36,589 nt of DNA, taken from NCBI GenBank assembly GCA_944388805.1, contig CALXKE010000016.1, positions 1 to 36,589 of the forward strand, in the 5' to 3' direction. Positions 16,200 through 23,147 of the stretch are shown in pieces. The translations under genes were made by a program, and so were the position numbers. Position 1 is the first letter of the stretch; each line of letters begins with the position of its first letter. The notes under the pieces were generated by a model that saw only the letters and a list, made by a program, of their open reading frames with translations, did no database searches and was not told the origin of the DNA. This stretch comes from an uncultured Clostridia bacterium (GTDB taxonomy: Bacteria; Bacillota; Clostridia; TANB77; CAG-508).

Positions 16200-17363
16200 T
16201 TATATATATGAATTTTCGATTTTAGGTACTGCATAATATTTATCATTTACACTATGTATTTTTTGTTGAACTATGTTTTTTAATTCTTCATGACTCATGT
16301 CACTGTCTGATGAAACAACTAAATCAAATATTAAATTGATTCTATCTCCACCATCGGTCATTCTAAAATCATGAATTGAAAATTCTGGATTGATTTCTTT
16401 TACAATCTCTTCTGTTTTCTTCCTCATTTCATTAATTTCTTCATCATCTGTTACAATTGGATCCATATGAATAGTTGTAATACAATTAAATTCATCATAA
16501 ATATCTTGTTCCATTTGGTCTATGACATCATGGGCTTTACAAATATCACAATTTGCAGGAACTTCTGCATGGAAAGATACAATCTTTCTTCCTGGTCCAT
16601 AATCATGTACCATAATATCATGAATTCCTGATATCATTTCATATTTTTTAGTAAATGCCTCTAATTTTTCTACAAATTCTATATCTGGTTTCATTCCTAA
16701 TAATAAATCTATGGTTTCTTTTAAAGCTTTAAATCCAGTAAATAAGATAAATATAGCAACTAAGATACTAGCATATCCATCAATAGATATTCCAAATATT
16801 TTAGCAACAATAGCAGATAATAATACAACAAAAGTTGATATAGAATCTGAAATACTATCATAAGCATTTCCTTTAATTGCTGCAGAATCTATTGTTTTTG
16901 CAATTTTGTTGTAAAAAATAAATAGCCATAATTTTGTTAAAACAGCAATCACTAAAATTACAATGGTAACAGTACTAATATCTGGTAATTCTGGGTGAAT
17001 GATCTTATCAAAAGAACTTTTGAATAATTCAACACCTACTAATACAATTAAAATATCTACAATAAATGCTGTAATATATTCCATTCTGCCATGTCCCCAT
17101 GGATGGTCTTTATCTATTTTTTTCTGTGAAACTTTAAACCCAATCATCGTAACAATAGATGAACCTGCATCTGTCACATTGTTTAATGCATCTGAAATAA
17201 TAGAAATGGAATTAGCAAATATTCCAATGATTAATTTTACTGCTGATAATAGGATATTGACAACAATTCCTGTTATACTTGAAAGCATTCCATATTTGGC
17301 TCTTGTTTCTGGCTTTTCTACGTTTTTATCTTTTATAAACAATTTTATTAATAAGTTTGTCAT
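16200..17363 (-). CDS. Cation diffusion facilitator, Mn-type metal ligands (MntE-like)
   Basis: A 387-residue CDF metal exporter: six membrane helices in about residues 24-225, then a cytosolic ferredoxin-like domain duplicated or extended at the C-terminus (HDIMVHDYGPGRKIVSFHAEVP, then HDFRMTDGGDRINLIFDLVV). The transport site reads N61-x3-D65 in helix 2 and D169-x3-D173 in helix 5. This N-D-D-D set is what I know from manganese exporters such as pneumococcal MntE, whereas zinc exporters usually have His-Asp; Mn specificity is therefore inferred. HPWGHGRMEY follows helix 2-3. The ATG was chosen over an upstream one because AAAGGAAAGTGGG precedes it. It starts the transcript that continues into the LiaF/LiaG-like genes. 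Confidence 0.9.
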   Translation of the reverse strand: MTNLLIKLFIKDKNVEKPETRAKYGMLSSITGIVVNILLSAVKLIIGIFANSISIISDALNNVTDAGSSIVTMIGFKVSQKKIDKDHPWGHGRMEYITAFIVDILIVLVGVELFKSSFDKIIHPELPDISTVTIVILVIAVLTKLWLFIFYNKIAKTIDSAAIKGNAYDSISDSISTFVVLLSAIVAKIFGISIDGYASILVAIFILFTGFKALKETIDLLLGMKPDIEFVEKLEAFTKKYEMISGIHDIMVHDYGPGRKIVSFHAEVPANCDICKAHDVIDQMEQDIYDEFNCITTIHMDPIVTDDEEINEMRKKTEEIVKEINPEFSIHDFRMTDGGDRINLIFDLVVSSDSDMSHEELKNIVQQKIHSVNDKYYAVPKIENSYI

Positions 17364-17450
17364 GTTTTCCCACTTTCCTTTTCTAAGGCACAAATCTGGT
17401 TGCAAAAATTGTAATTATTTTTCAACCTCTCCCCTTCTTTTTATTTAATT

Positions 17451-17479
17451 GTTATATCACATTTTATGAAATAATACAA
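17451..17479 (-). promoter_or_regulatory. Promoter of the CDF-LiaF-LiaG unit
   Basis: TTGTAT, 17 bases, TATAAC on the minus strand, about 80 bases before the CDF start. The leader contains GAAGGGGAGAGG directly followed by a TTG that opens a 21-codon frame ending in the ATGA of the CDF start. Confidence 0.6.
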
Positions 17480-17545
17480 TCTTTTATTAATTATATTTTC
17501 CGATGTATAATCAGCTTCAATATAGCATGCTAACCCATTATTATG

Positions 17546-18499
17546 CTATATCAAATCTCCACATTTTTTCTTTTTGGCCATTTTAAATAATTCTTTGTCC
17601 TTTTTTGTTATAATCATATCTTCTATCTTACCATTATGACATACCTTTAATGTAATTCTTCCTTTTTCAATCATAGGATGTCTTAAGATTCTACTTCCTG
17701 AAGTATTACATTTTTCTTTAGATATCGCTATATATGAAAACTTCTCATCTTCATATGGCAAATCTGCATTTTTCAATAATTTATGTACTTTTGTTCTTTC
17801 TATTCGAACAATGGAATGACACCAATCCTCATCTGGCAATGGACATACACCTTGAAATGTACATGGTGCAGCAATATGAAGTCCATTGTCTATCGCAATT
17901 TTTTGTACTTCTTTAATATTTTTAAACCCTTCTGGTGTTCCCGGTTCTATGATTAGAATAATGTGATTTGAACTTTTTATCAGTTTATTTATGACATCTT
18001 TTCTGTTTTCTGGTTTGATTTCATTTAGCATATAACTTGTGACTACCAAATCTGCTTTGGCATCTAAATCATCTTTTACAATATCCATATATTGCCATGA
18101 AATATCTTTTAATTTTGGATTTTGAGCCATAAAAGACTTTCCTAATTCTAACATCACTGGTTCTCTTTCAAAACATCGTATGTTTTTTGTAGCTAACAAT
18201 TCACTAATTGCCCAAGTAGCCGCTCCTGTTCCTGCCCCTATATCCACTACAGATTGTATATTATTATCTATTCTTTCTAATGTATGTTTTAAAGCTGTAT
18301 AGACTGCTCCATAGGTTGCTGGCATTCTCATAATAGAATAGGCTAATGCTTCTATTTCTGTATTTAATAATGTATCTCCTGTTCTTTTTTGATACATATA
18401 TTTTTCACTTAACTGACTCGCATATTGTTTTAATTCTGTTAGTTTTACATGATTTAATTTTTCTTCTATCGCATTTTCTAATGCATCTGGTATTTTCAT
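17546..18499 (-). CDS. Rsm22-family (METTL17-like) ribosome-associated methyltransferase homologue
   Basis: A 317-residue SAM-dependent methyltransferase-fold protein of the Rsm22 family, which in mitochondria assists small-subunit ribosome assembly. SAM-binding motif VVDIGAGTGAATWAI lies near residues 85-99, acidic E110-type position in CFEREPVML, then VVTSYMLNEI. The family's cysteine segment APCTFQGVCPLPDEDWC (about 220-236) could bind an iron-sulfur cluster, and it is followed by the usual LPYEDEKFSYIAISK. The ATG has GAGGAG upstream. It is read after the broken toxin locus, starting 37 bases past its end, and may be expressed from there or from an unseen promoter. The bacterial function is not established. 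Confidence 0.88.
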   Translation of the reverse strand: MKIPDALENAIEEKLNHVKLTELKQYASQLSEKYMYQKRTGDTLLNTEIEALAYSIMRMPATYGAVYTALKHTLERIDNNIQSVVDIGAGTGAATWAISELLATKNIRCFEREPVMLELGKSFMAQNPKLKDISWQYMDIVKDDLDAKADLVVTSYMLNEIKPENRKDVINKLIKSSNHIILIIEPGTPEGFKNIKEVQKIAIDNGLHIAAPCTFQGVCPLPDEDWCHSIVRIERTKVHKLLKNADLPYEDEKFSYIAISKEKCNTSGSRILRHPMIEKGRITLKVCHNGKIEDMIITKKDKELFKMAKKKKCGDLI

Positions 18500-18535
18500 A
18501 TTGACTCCTCGTTTTTACAATTCTTACAAAACATT

Positions 18536-18935
18536 TTATTTCTCGTATTCTTTTAATTTTTCTTCTAACAATTTAAAGTTACAACATACTTTTTTTAGAA
18601 ATTTATTTTTTTGACTTCTATTATATGTTTCTAATATCAAAATTTATAAGTTCTGCATCATTTACTGGTATCATATTATTAAAACCTAACATACCATATT
18701 TACCTTTATGTATTTTAAAAATAAAAATGTTATTTTTAATGTTTTGGTGTGCAGGTCTAGGATGTTCCAATGGTACAAAATAATTGTAATCACTTACTTG
18801 TAATACAATACCTAAATATACTCTTCTCTTAGTATATTCATCCTCTCTTTGTTCATTATATTGTACTCTTTTATCAAATCGATATAAAAATTTTATATAA
18901 TTTATATCAATTCTATACAGTTTTAATTTATTCAA
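18536..18935 (-). pseudogene. toxN: Broken ToxN/AbiQ-family endoRNase toxin (type III toxin-antitoxin)
   Basis: Remnant of a type III toxin. Frame 1 gives 104 residues with the family's order: LKLYRIDINYIKFLYRFDKRV, then YLGIVLQVSDYNYFVPLEHP, FKIHKGKYGMLGFNNMIPV and ELINFDI, ending at a TAA (18621). Directly beyond, in the next frame, comes ETYNRSQKNKFLKKVCCNF followed by KLLEEKLKEYEK and a stop (18536), which is the normal ToxN/AbiQ C-terminus (FCCDFKLLEE type). About 30 residues expected between the two parts are missing, so a deletion with frameshift destroyed the gene. In addition the family's usual Ser/Thr after L in the active-site loop reads L-E-H-P here. Start is a TTG with AAAGGAGAG upstream. 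The upstream repeats and terminator complete the locus. Confidence 0.85.
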
Positions 18936-18949
18936 TAAGTCTCTCCTTT

Positions 18950-18989
18950 AAAAAATAAAATATAGAGTAGAAGCTTTTGCCCCTACTCT
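18950..18989 (-). terminator. Terminator between antitoxin RNA repeats and the toxN remnant
   Basis: AGAGTAGGGGC and GCTTCTACTCT form an 11-bp stem (two G-U pairs) capped by AAAA, followed on the minus strand by ATATTTTATTTTTT and, at once, the AAAGGAG of the toxin. This is the position of the leaky terminator in toxIN-type loci. Confidence 0.85.
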
Positions 18990-19163
18990 TTTACATACCC
19001 TATTTTATAGCTATTATTAGCACTGGCTAGGGATTTCCTCTTTGAACATACCCTACTTCAATACTGTTTGTCAGTATTAGGCTAGGGGTTTCCTCTTCAT
19101 TTTACCCTACTTGTTAGGATAGGGATTTCCTCTTGTAATATTTTGTAATATTACTCTTTCAGT
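18964..19163 (-). ncRNA. ToxI-like repeat antitoxin RNA precursor
   Basis: About 200 nt from the predicted start near 19163 to the terminator. It contains a degenerate first unit (AAGAG followed by a GTAATATT/AATATTAC hairpin), three full direct repeats, and the terminator hairpin, which itself begins AAGAG. In type III systems the toxin cuts such a precursor into single repeats which then bind and block it. GGAAAUCC in two repeats would offer an A-rich cut site, but this is inference. The RNA side looks intact although the toxin is not. Confidence 0.8.
18991..19134 (-). repeat. Three tandem antitoxin repeats of unequal length (37, 55, 52 nt)
   Basis: On the minus strand each unit begins AAGAGGAAAYCCCTA and ends TAGGGTA(A/T)(G/A), so CCCTA pairs with TAGGG within the unit. 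Units are 19098-19134, 19043-19097 and 18991-19042. The length difference comes from the middle: the second has a clean AATACTG-acaaa-CAGTATT hairpin, the third a looser AGTGCTAATAATAGCT stretch, the first almost none. The spacing is too irregular and the repeats too divergent inside for a CRISPR array. Confidence 0.85.
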
Positions 19164-19169
19164 ATATTC

Positions 19170-19198
19170 ATTATACAATATTTTTATACTAAAGTCAA
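19170..19198 (-). promoter_or_regulatory. Strong promoter of the ToxI-like RNA
   Basis: TTGACT, exactly 17 bases, then TATAAT on the minus strand, directly upstream of the repeats and just after the NUDIX stop. The near-consensus sequence suits an RNA that must be abundant. Confidence 0.85.
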
Positions 19199-19224
19199 TT
19201 AATAAAATGCTAATTTTTTACATG

Positions 19225-19719
19225 TTAAAATTCTCTAATAATATCTTTAACAAATTCCCAACGATTTTTAATAAATTGACCATTTTGATATATTTCTTCT
19301 ATTTCTTCATAAGTTGCCCATTTTACTTCAGAAACTTCATCTTCTTTCATAATCACTTTACTTAAATCTATATCTTGCTTTAGAAAATAGGTATCTACCC
19401 AAACATTTCCCGTTTTAAAATGTGCTAGCATTTTTGCATCTTTTATATTTAAATTTACGCCCATTTCTTCAAGTGCTTCTCTTTCAATCGTTTCTATACT
19501 TGTTTCACCTTTTATGACAGAACCACCTGTCATTGCCCATACATTAGGAGATAATCTTTTTTGAGAAGAGCGTTTTTGAATCAGAATTTTATTTTCAGAA
19601 TTTTTTATCCAGACATCTGCCCCTAGATGATAAAATCCTTCTGGTACTTTTTCTTCTCCTTTTACCATAGTTCTTCCTGTTTTGTTCCCTTCACTATCTA
19701 ATATATCCCATATTTCCAT
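19225..19719 (-). CDS. NUDIX hydrolase, IPP-isomerase/YfcD-like
   Basis: A 164-residue NUDIX protein. The Nudix box runs from the second G of TGGSVIKGETSIETIERE through ALEEMGV (G-x5-E-x7-R-E-x2-E-E-x-G pattern complete), so it should bind Mg2+ and hydrolyse a nucleoside diphosphate linked to another group. The opening MEIWDILDSEGNKTGRT and GFYHLGADVWI are the layout of the YfcD/isopentenyl-diphosphate isomerase-like branch, whose substrates are mostly unknown. It is the last of five tightly spaced genes (gap of 16 bases to the VOC gene). No terminator is clear after it; the antitoxin promoter follows within 30 bases. Confidence 0.9.
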   Translation of the reverse strand: MEIWDILDSEGNKTGRTMVKGEEKVPEGFYHLGADVWIKNSENKILIQKRSSQKRLSPNVWAMTGGSVIKGETSIETIEREALEEMGVNLNIKDAKMLAHFKTGNVWVDTYFLKQDIDLSKVIMKEDEVSEVKWATYEEIEEIYQNGQFIKNRWEFVKDIIREF

Positions 19720-19735
19720 GTTTTTTCTCCTTTAA

Positions 19736-20134
19736 TTAATCATTTTCAATAATTTCTACTAGTATTCCATCTATATCTTGTATAAAGAAATATGGTTTTC
19801 CCAGTCTGCCTTTTTTGATTTCAACTTTTTCACAAATACCATTATTTAATACAAATTCTTTTGCTTTTAAGATGTCCTTTACACCTAATGCAAAATGTTT
19901 TGTACCAATTACAGGCAAATCAGTTTCTATTGATTTAGATGTTTGAGGTAATTCTTTATATTCTTTATAGCAAAACATTTCTAACACAATATCATTTAAT
20001 TTTAACATTCTTATTCTTATGCTATTATCCTCTGCATCCCAACTTTTTAATTCTTTAAAGCCAAACTTTTTATAAAATTCTACACTTTTATCTATATCAG
20101 ATACACTAATGGCAATATGATTTACAGTAAACAT
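19736..20134 (-). CDS. VOC (glyoxalase/bleomycin resistance/dioxygenase) family protein
   Basis: A 132-residue vicinal-oxygen-chelate fold protein. Residues 1-60 (VNHIAISVSDIDKSVEFYKKFGFKEL) and 85-132 (GTKHFALGVKDILKAKEFVL, PYFFIQDIDGILVEIIE) are the two beta-alpha-beta3 modules, with potential metal ligands His6, Glu53-type, His78-type and Glu near the end. Members isomerise, oxygenate or sequester small molecules such as methylglyoxal adducts or antibiotics. The substrate cannot be told from sequence. ATG preceded by AGGAGG; it sits between the HAD and NUDIX genes, with a gap of 10 bases to the former. Confidence 0.88.
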   Translation of the reverse strand: MFTVNHIAISVSDIDKSVEFYKKFGFKELKSWDAEDNSIRIRMLKLNDIVLEMFCYKEYKELPQTSKSIETDLPVIGTKHFALGVKDILKAKEFVLNNGICEKVEIKKGRLGKPYFFIQDIDGILVEIIEND

Positions 20135-20144
20135 CTTATTCCTC

Positions 20145-20870
20145 CTATTCTTCTAATTCCTTTTTTATCTCTTTTAACATTTCATCAAAATCTTTAAATT
20201 GATATTGAGATAATTGATTGATTTTTTCTCTGTTGCTATCAGAATATTTGTCATATATTACCGCAACTTCTATATTAGCATTATTGGCTGCCTCTACACC
20301 TACCAAAGCATCTTCTACAATCAAACATTCTTCTGGCTTAACATGTAACTTTTTCATAATTTTATCATGCACTTCTGGGTTAGGCTTAATGGCTTTTACA
20401 TCATTTTTGGCATAGATAATTGAAAAATAATCTTCTAAATTTGCTTTGCTTATAATGTTTTGGTTTTCTGTTTTATAACAGTCAATAGCAGGTTGATTAG
20501 TTGTACTAGCAATTGCTAATATATATCCTTTTTCTTTTAAGTATTTTATTACCTTTTCCGCATTTGGTTTATAGTCTATTTTTTCTTTTAAGTATCTATT
20601 TGCAATGTCATATCGTATTTTCTTGATTTCATCTTTTGACATAGTTGCATGATATTTTTCTTTTAAGAAACCACAATATTCTAAATACGGATCTTGTTCT
20701 TGTTTATATTCCTTTAATTTATCATCTCTTTGTTTTGCTATATCTACATCATCAATTGTTCCATCTCCAATTGTTTTGATAAGCTCTTCATCTATAGCAT
20801 TCCATATACCGATAGAATCTATTAGTGTTCCATCCATATCAAAAATAACAACTTTCTTATTTTTTAACAT
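20145..20870 (-). CDS. HAD-superfamily hydrolase (beta-phosphoglucomutase/phosphatase-like)
   Basis: A 241-residue subfamily I HAD enzyme. Motif I DMDGTLIDS (nucleophile Asp10) opens the protein, motif II ASTTNQ lies near 120, Lys of motif III in KPNPEVHDKIM near 160, and motif IV EDALVGVEAANNANIEV near 180. A helical cap occupies residues 17-95. Such enzymes dephosphorylate sugar phosphates, nucleotides or similar metabolites; the exact substrate is not evident. It starts four bases after the HD gene, so it is part of the five-gene cluster. Confidence 0.9.
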   Translation of the reverse strand: MLKNKKVVIFDMDGTLIDSIGIWNAIDEELIKTIGDGTIDDVDIAKQRDDKLKEYKQEQDPYLEYCGFLKEKYHATMSKDEIKKIRYDIANRYLKEKIDYKPNAEKVIKYLKEKGYILAIASTTNQPAIDCYKTENQNIISKANLEDYFSIIYAKNDVKAIKPNPEVHDKIMKKLHVKPEECLIVEDALVGVEAANNANIEVAVIYDKYSDSNREKINQLSQYQFKDFDEMLKEIKKELEE

Positions 20871-20874
20871 CTTT

Positions 20875-21525
20875 CTACTCCTTTAACAAAGTATTATTTT
20901 TTATATAATCTGCTATTTCTTCAAAAACTTTATCTTGATGTAATATTTCTTTTTTATGATTTTCTACAAAAAAATCTGATATTGTTTTTGAACCATTTTC
21001 TATTAAGTTTTGTATTCTTTCATCTTTTAAAAGTTGTTTATTTTCATCTTTATTTGCATCTAGAGAATGTTCTTCACAATATAACTTACATTGTATATCT
21101 GATTCTAACTTATCACACATTTTTGCAAAAATAGATTCTTTTGTTTTCATATTTTCAAATTCTTCTATCAATTCTAATAATTCTTCTTTTTTTGTTAAAT
21201 CTTTTAATACATCCTCTACTGCTGTTTTTCCCATCTTTCTTTTTTCTTCTTGTGAAATTTTATCAAATGGTGTAAAATCTTTTATCTCTATTTCTTCTAA
21301 TTCATGAATAACAAGCATTTTAATAACTTTCATTAAATCTATGTTAAAATCATATTCTGAATCAATGGCAATTGCTAGCATACATGTACCATAAATATGT
21401 TCTGCTACACTTTCTACTCTTTCTCTTTCAATATGCCATACTTTCCAACCATTTCTTATTTTATCTTTTAATGTTGATGCTAAGACATAGAAATGGATGA
21501 TATTTTCTATTTTTTCTGTATTCAT
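20875..21525 (-). CDS. HD-domain phosphohydrolase (YfbR-like)
   Basis: A 216-residue HD-domain protein. The metal site begins with RVESVAEHIYGTCMLAIAI (His in AEHIYG) and continues with VIHELEEIEIKDFTP, then FAKMCDKLESDIQ for the last Asp. The doublet that names the family is HE rather than HD here, seen in some members. Relatives such as YfbR remove phosphate from deoxynucleoside monophosphates. Together with the neighbouring HAD and NUDIX genes this hints at nucleotide clean-up, but no substrate can be fixed. It starts 13 bases after the flavodoxin gene. Confidence 0.85.
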   Translation of the reverse strand: MNTEKIENIIHFYVLASTLKDKIRNGWKVWHIERERVESVAEHIYGTCMLAIAIDSEYDFNIDLMKVIKMLVIHELEEIEIKDFTPFDKISQEEKRKMGKTAVEDVLKDLTKKEELLELIEEFENMKTKESIFAKMCDKLESDIQCKLYCEEHSLDANKDENKQLLKDERIQNLIENGSKTISDFFVENHKKEILHQDKVFEEIADYIKNNTLLKE

Positions 21526-21538
21526 TTTCTTTTCCTCT

Positions 21539-22090
21539 TCACTCTTCTATTTTTTGTTTAAGTTCTTCTATTATTTGATGATAGTTATCATAATTTTTAG
21601 TTACATCATCTATGGTTTCTATATCTCCACTAGATAAGTTTCTTAAAAATACTGCATTAAAATCCATAAAATCTTCTTCTGCTAAGCTTTCAAAATATGT
21701 TTTTATATTATCTGCTATCTCTTTATTTTCTTCCTCATCCATTTGACCTACTGTGATAATATATACTTTTTTCCCTTTTAATAATTCAGCATGACTAGAA
21801 TATGGATTTAATCTATCTATTACATTTTTTAAAATTCCAGGTATATGATTCATATATATTGGAGTTGCTATTACAATTTTATCAGCTTTTTTCATTTCGT
21901 CATATATTTCTCTCATATCATCATCAATCACACAATATTCTTTTAAATTATTCACACAAGAACTGCACCCTAAACAATATTGAATATTTTTATCAGCTAA
22001 TGCTATCAATTTATCATTCTCGCCTTTTAAATCTTCTAGTATCTTATAGCAATTTTTCTTTCTATTACTCCCACTTATATATAGAGTCAT
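21539..22090 (-). CDS. NADPH-dependent FMN reductase / flavodoxin-fold oxidoreductase
   Basis: A 183-residue flavodoxin-fold protein: the FMN phosphate loop is SGSNRKKNCY at residues 6-15, a C-x2-C-x2-C motif CLGCSSCVNNLKEYCVIDDDM follows in part (Cys39-54 region), and ATPIYMNHIPGILKNVIDR near 95 marks the iron-sulfur flavoprotein/FMN reductase group. The cysteines may hold an iron-sulfur cluster as in Isf proteins or simply be conserved in this branch. It reduces small acceptors with NAD(P)H. GAGGAGG precedes the ATG, and a clear promoter lies 35 bases upstream, making this the first gene of the five-gene cluster. Confidence 0.88.
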   Translation of the reverse strand: MTLYISGSNRKKNCYKILEDLKGENDKLIALADKNIQYCLGCSSCVNNLKEYCVIDDDMREIYDEMKKADKIVIATPIYMNHIPGILKNVIDRLNPYSSHAELLKGKKVYIITVGQMDEEENKEIADNIKTYFESLAEEDFMDFNAVFLRNLSSGDIETIDDVTKNYDNYHQIIEELKQKIEE

Positions 22091-22125
22091 ATTTATTCCT
22101 CCTCATAGGCTTCATTATATTCATT

Positions 22126-22154
22126 ATTCTAACTTATTTTTTATACAAATTCAA
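22126..22154 (-). promoter_or_regulatory. Promoter of the flavodoxin-HD-HAD-VOC-NUDIX cluster
   Basis: TTGAAT, 17 bases, TAGAAT on the minus strand, leaving a leader of about 30 bases with GAGGAGG. A 23-base palindrome stands 30 bases upstream of the -35. Confidence 0.7.
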
Positions 22155-22183
22155 CAAAATTGATTTATTTTTATATTAATATT

Positions 22184-22206
22184 TAAGGTCACAAATTGTG
22201 ACCTTA
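22184..22206. promoter_or_regulatory. 23-base palindrome: operator or terminator
   Basis: TAAGGTCACAA, one central A, TTGTGACCTTA: perfect 11-base arms. It lies about 70 bases past the cbiO stop and 30 bases before the -35 of the next unit. As RNA it would be a 10-bp hairpin with a three-base loop, but the leftward tail (AAATATTAATAT) is a poor U-run; as DNA it has the symmetry of a dimeric regulator site. I cannot decide between them. Confidence 0.55.
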
Positions 22207-22273
22207 TACTTTTTTGTTTTCATGTATGAAATAATTTTTTTAATACTCTATTTTTTTAGAATCTGCATTATTC

Positions 22274-22999
22274 CTATCTTCTCTGTAATGACAAAGGCAA
22301 TTCTAATCCATTGTTTTCTAATAAATCTTTATTTTGTAAAATCATTTTTGTATCTCCATCAAATATAATCTTTCCATTTGCAATTAAAATTGTCCTGTCA
22401 CAAGTATCATAAATTAAATCCAAATCATGTGAAGTAACAATTTTTGTTCCCTTCAAAGAATTTAGTACATTGATAAATCTTCTTCTATTTTTAGGATCTA
22501 ATGCAATTGTTGGTTCATCAAAGATTAAGATATCTGGCTTCATAGATAAAACAGTTGCAATCGATACTAGTTTTTTCTCTCCTCCAGACAAACGGTAAAT
22601 TTGTCTATCGTGTAATTCTTCAATTCCTATACTTTTTAAAGCTTCTATTGTTCTTTCATTTACTTCTTCTTGTGAAAAGCCATAGTTTCTTGGTGCAAAT
22701 GCAACATCTTCATAAACGGTTGGCATAAATAATTGACTATCACTATCTTGGAATACATACCCTATTTTTTGTCGAATTTCTTGTAAATTTTTCTTTTCTA
22801 CTTTTAAGTTATCTATCATGATATTTCCTTGATAGTTTAATTCCAATCCTACTAACAGCTTTAAAATTGTTGATTTTCCAGCACCATTTGCTCCTATTAT
22901 TCCAACACTTTCTTCATCTTCTATTTTAAAATTCATATTAGAAAGTGTTTGTTTTTTACTACCACTATATGAAAAAGAAACTTCTTTTACTTCTATCAT
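22274..22999 (-). CDS. cbiO: Energy-coupling ATPase of a nickel/cobalt ECF-type importer
   Basis: A 241-residue ABC ATPase of the CbiO/NikO/EcfA group. Walker A GANGAGKST at 36-44, FQDSDSQLFMPTVYEDVAF with the Q-loop typical of this group (83-101), signature LSGGEKK at 137-143, Walker B ILIFDE at 157-162, H-loop TSHDLDLI near 189. It powers uptake by the CbiM/CbiQ membrane parts encoded just upstream. The ATG has AGAAAGGA before it. Palindromic element copy 2 fills the 148 bases separating it from cbiQ. Given the lar genes in the same row, nickel is the likelier ion, though cobalt cannot be excluded. Confidence 0.93.
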   Translation of the reverse strand: MIEVKEVSFSYSGSKKQTLSNMNFKIEDEESVGIIGANGAGKSTILKLLVGLELNYQGNIMIDNLKVEKKNLQEIRQKIGYVFQDSDSQLFMPTVYEDVAFAPRNYGFSQEEVNERTIEALKSIGIEELHDRQIYRLSGGEKKLVSIATVLSMKPDILIFDEPTIALDPKNRRRFINVLNSLKGTKIVTSHDLDLIYDTCDRTILIANGKIIFDGDTKMILQNKDLLENNGLELPLSLQRR

Positions 23000-23015
23000 A
23001 ATTTTTCCTTTCTAC

Positions 23016-23145
23016 TATCAAAGGTTGCCAAAGGGGACGTGTTATTTTGGCAACTTATAAAAATCATTATAAACTATAAATTCATCTCCAATATTAGTAA
23101 TGTCAGGTTGCCAAAATAACACGTCCCCTTTGGCAACCTTTGATA
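23016..23145. repeat. Nested palindromic element, copy 2 (39-bp perfect arms)
   Basis: Perfect 39-base arms (23016-23054, 23107-23145) with a 52-base spacer. Each arm holds GTTGCCAAA...TTTGGCAAC around GGGGACGTGTTAT. It starts two bases past the cbiQ stop and ends 16 bases before the cbiO ATG, so the cbiO ribosome site lies just outside it. It differs from copies 1 and 3 at the two bases after GTG (TT here), matched in the opposite arm. Confidence 0.95.
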
Positions 23146-23147
23146 TT

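Noticed and set aside
17520-17551. Hairpin ATATAGCAT/ATGCTATAT at the Rsm22-family stop
   Set aside because: It covers the stop codon but has no U-run; I do not call it a terminator without RNA end data.
18991-19134. Possible CRISPR array
   Set aside because: Only three units, of 37-55 nt, whose inner parts differ while both ends are kept and pair with each other. The promoter, terminator and ToxN-like frame behind it fit a type III antitoxin far better.
22184-22206. CRP/FNR-type binding site
   Set aside because: The half-sites are in the reverse order with a three-base centre (TCACA-AAT-TGTGA), not TGTGA-N6-TCACA.
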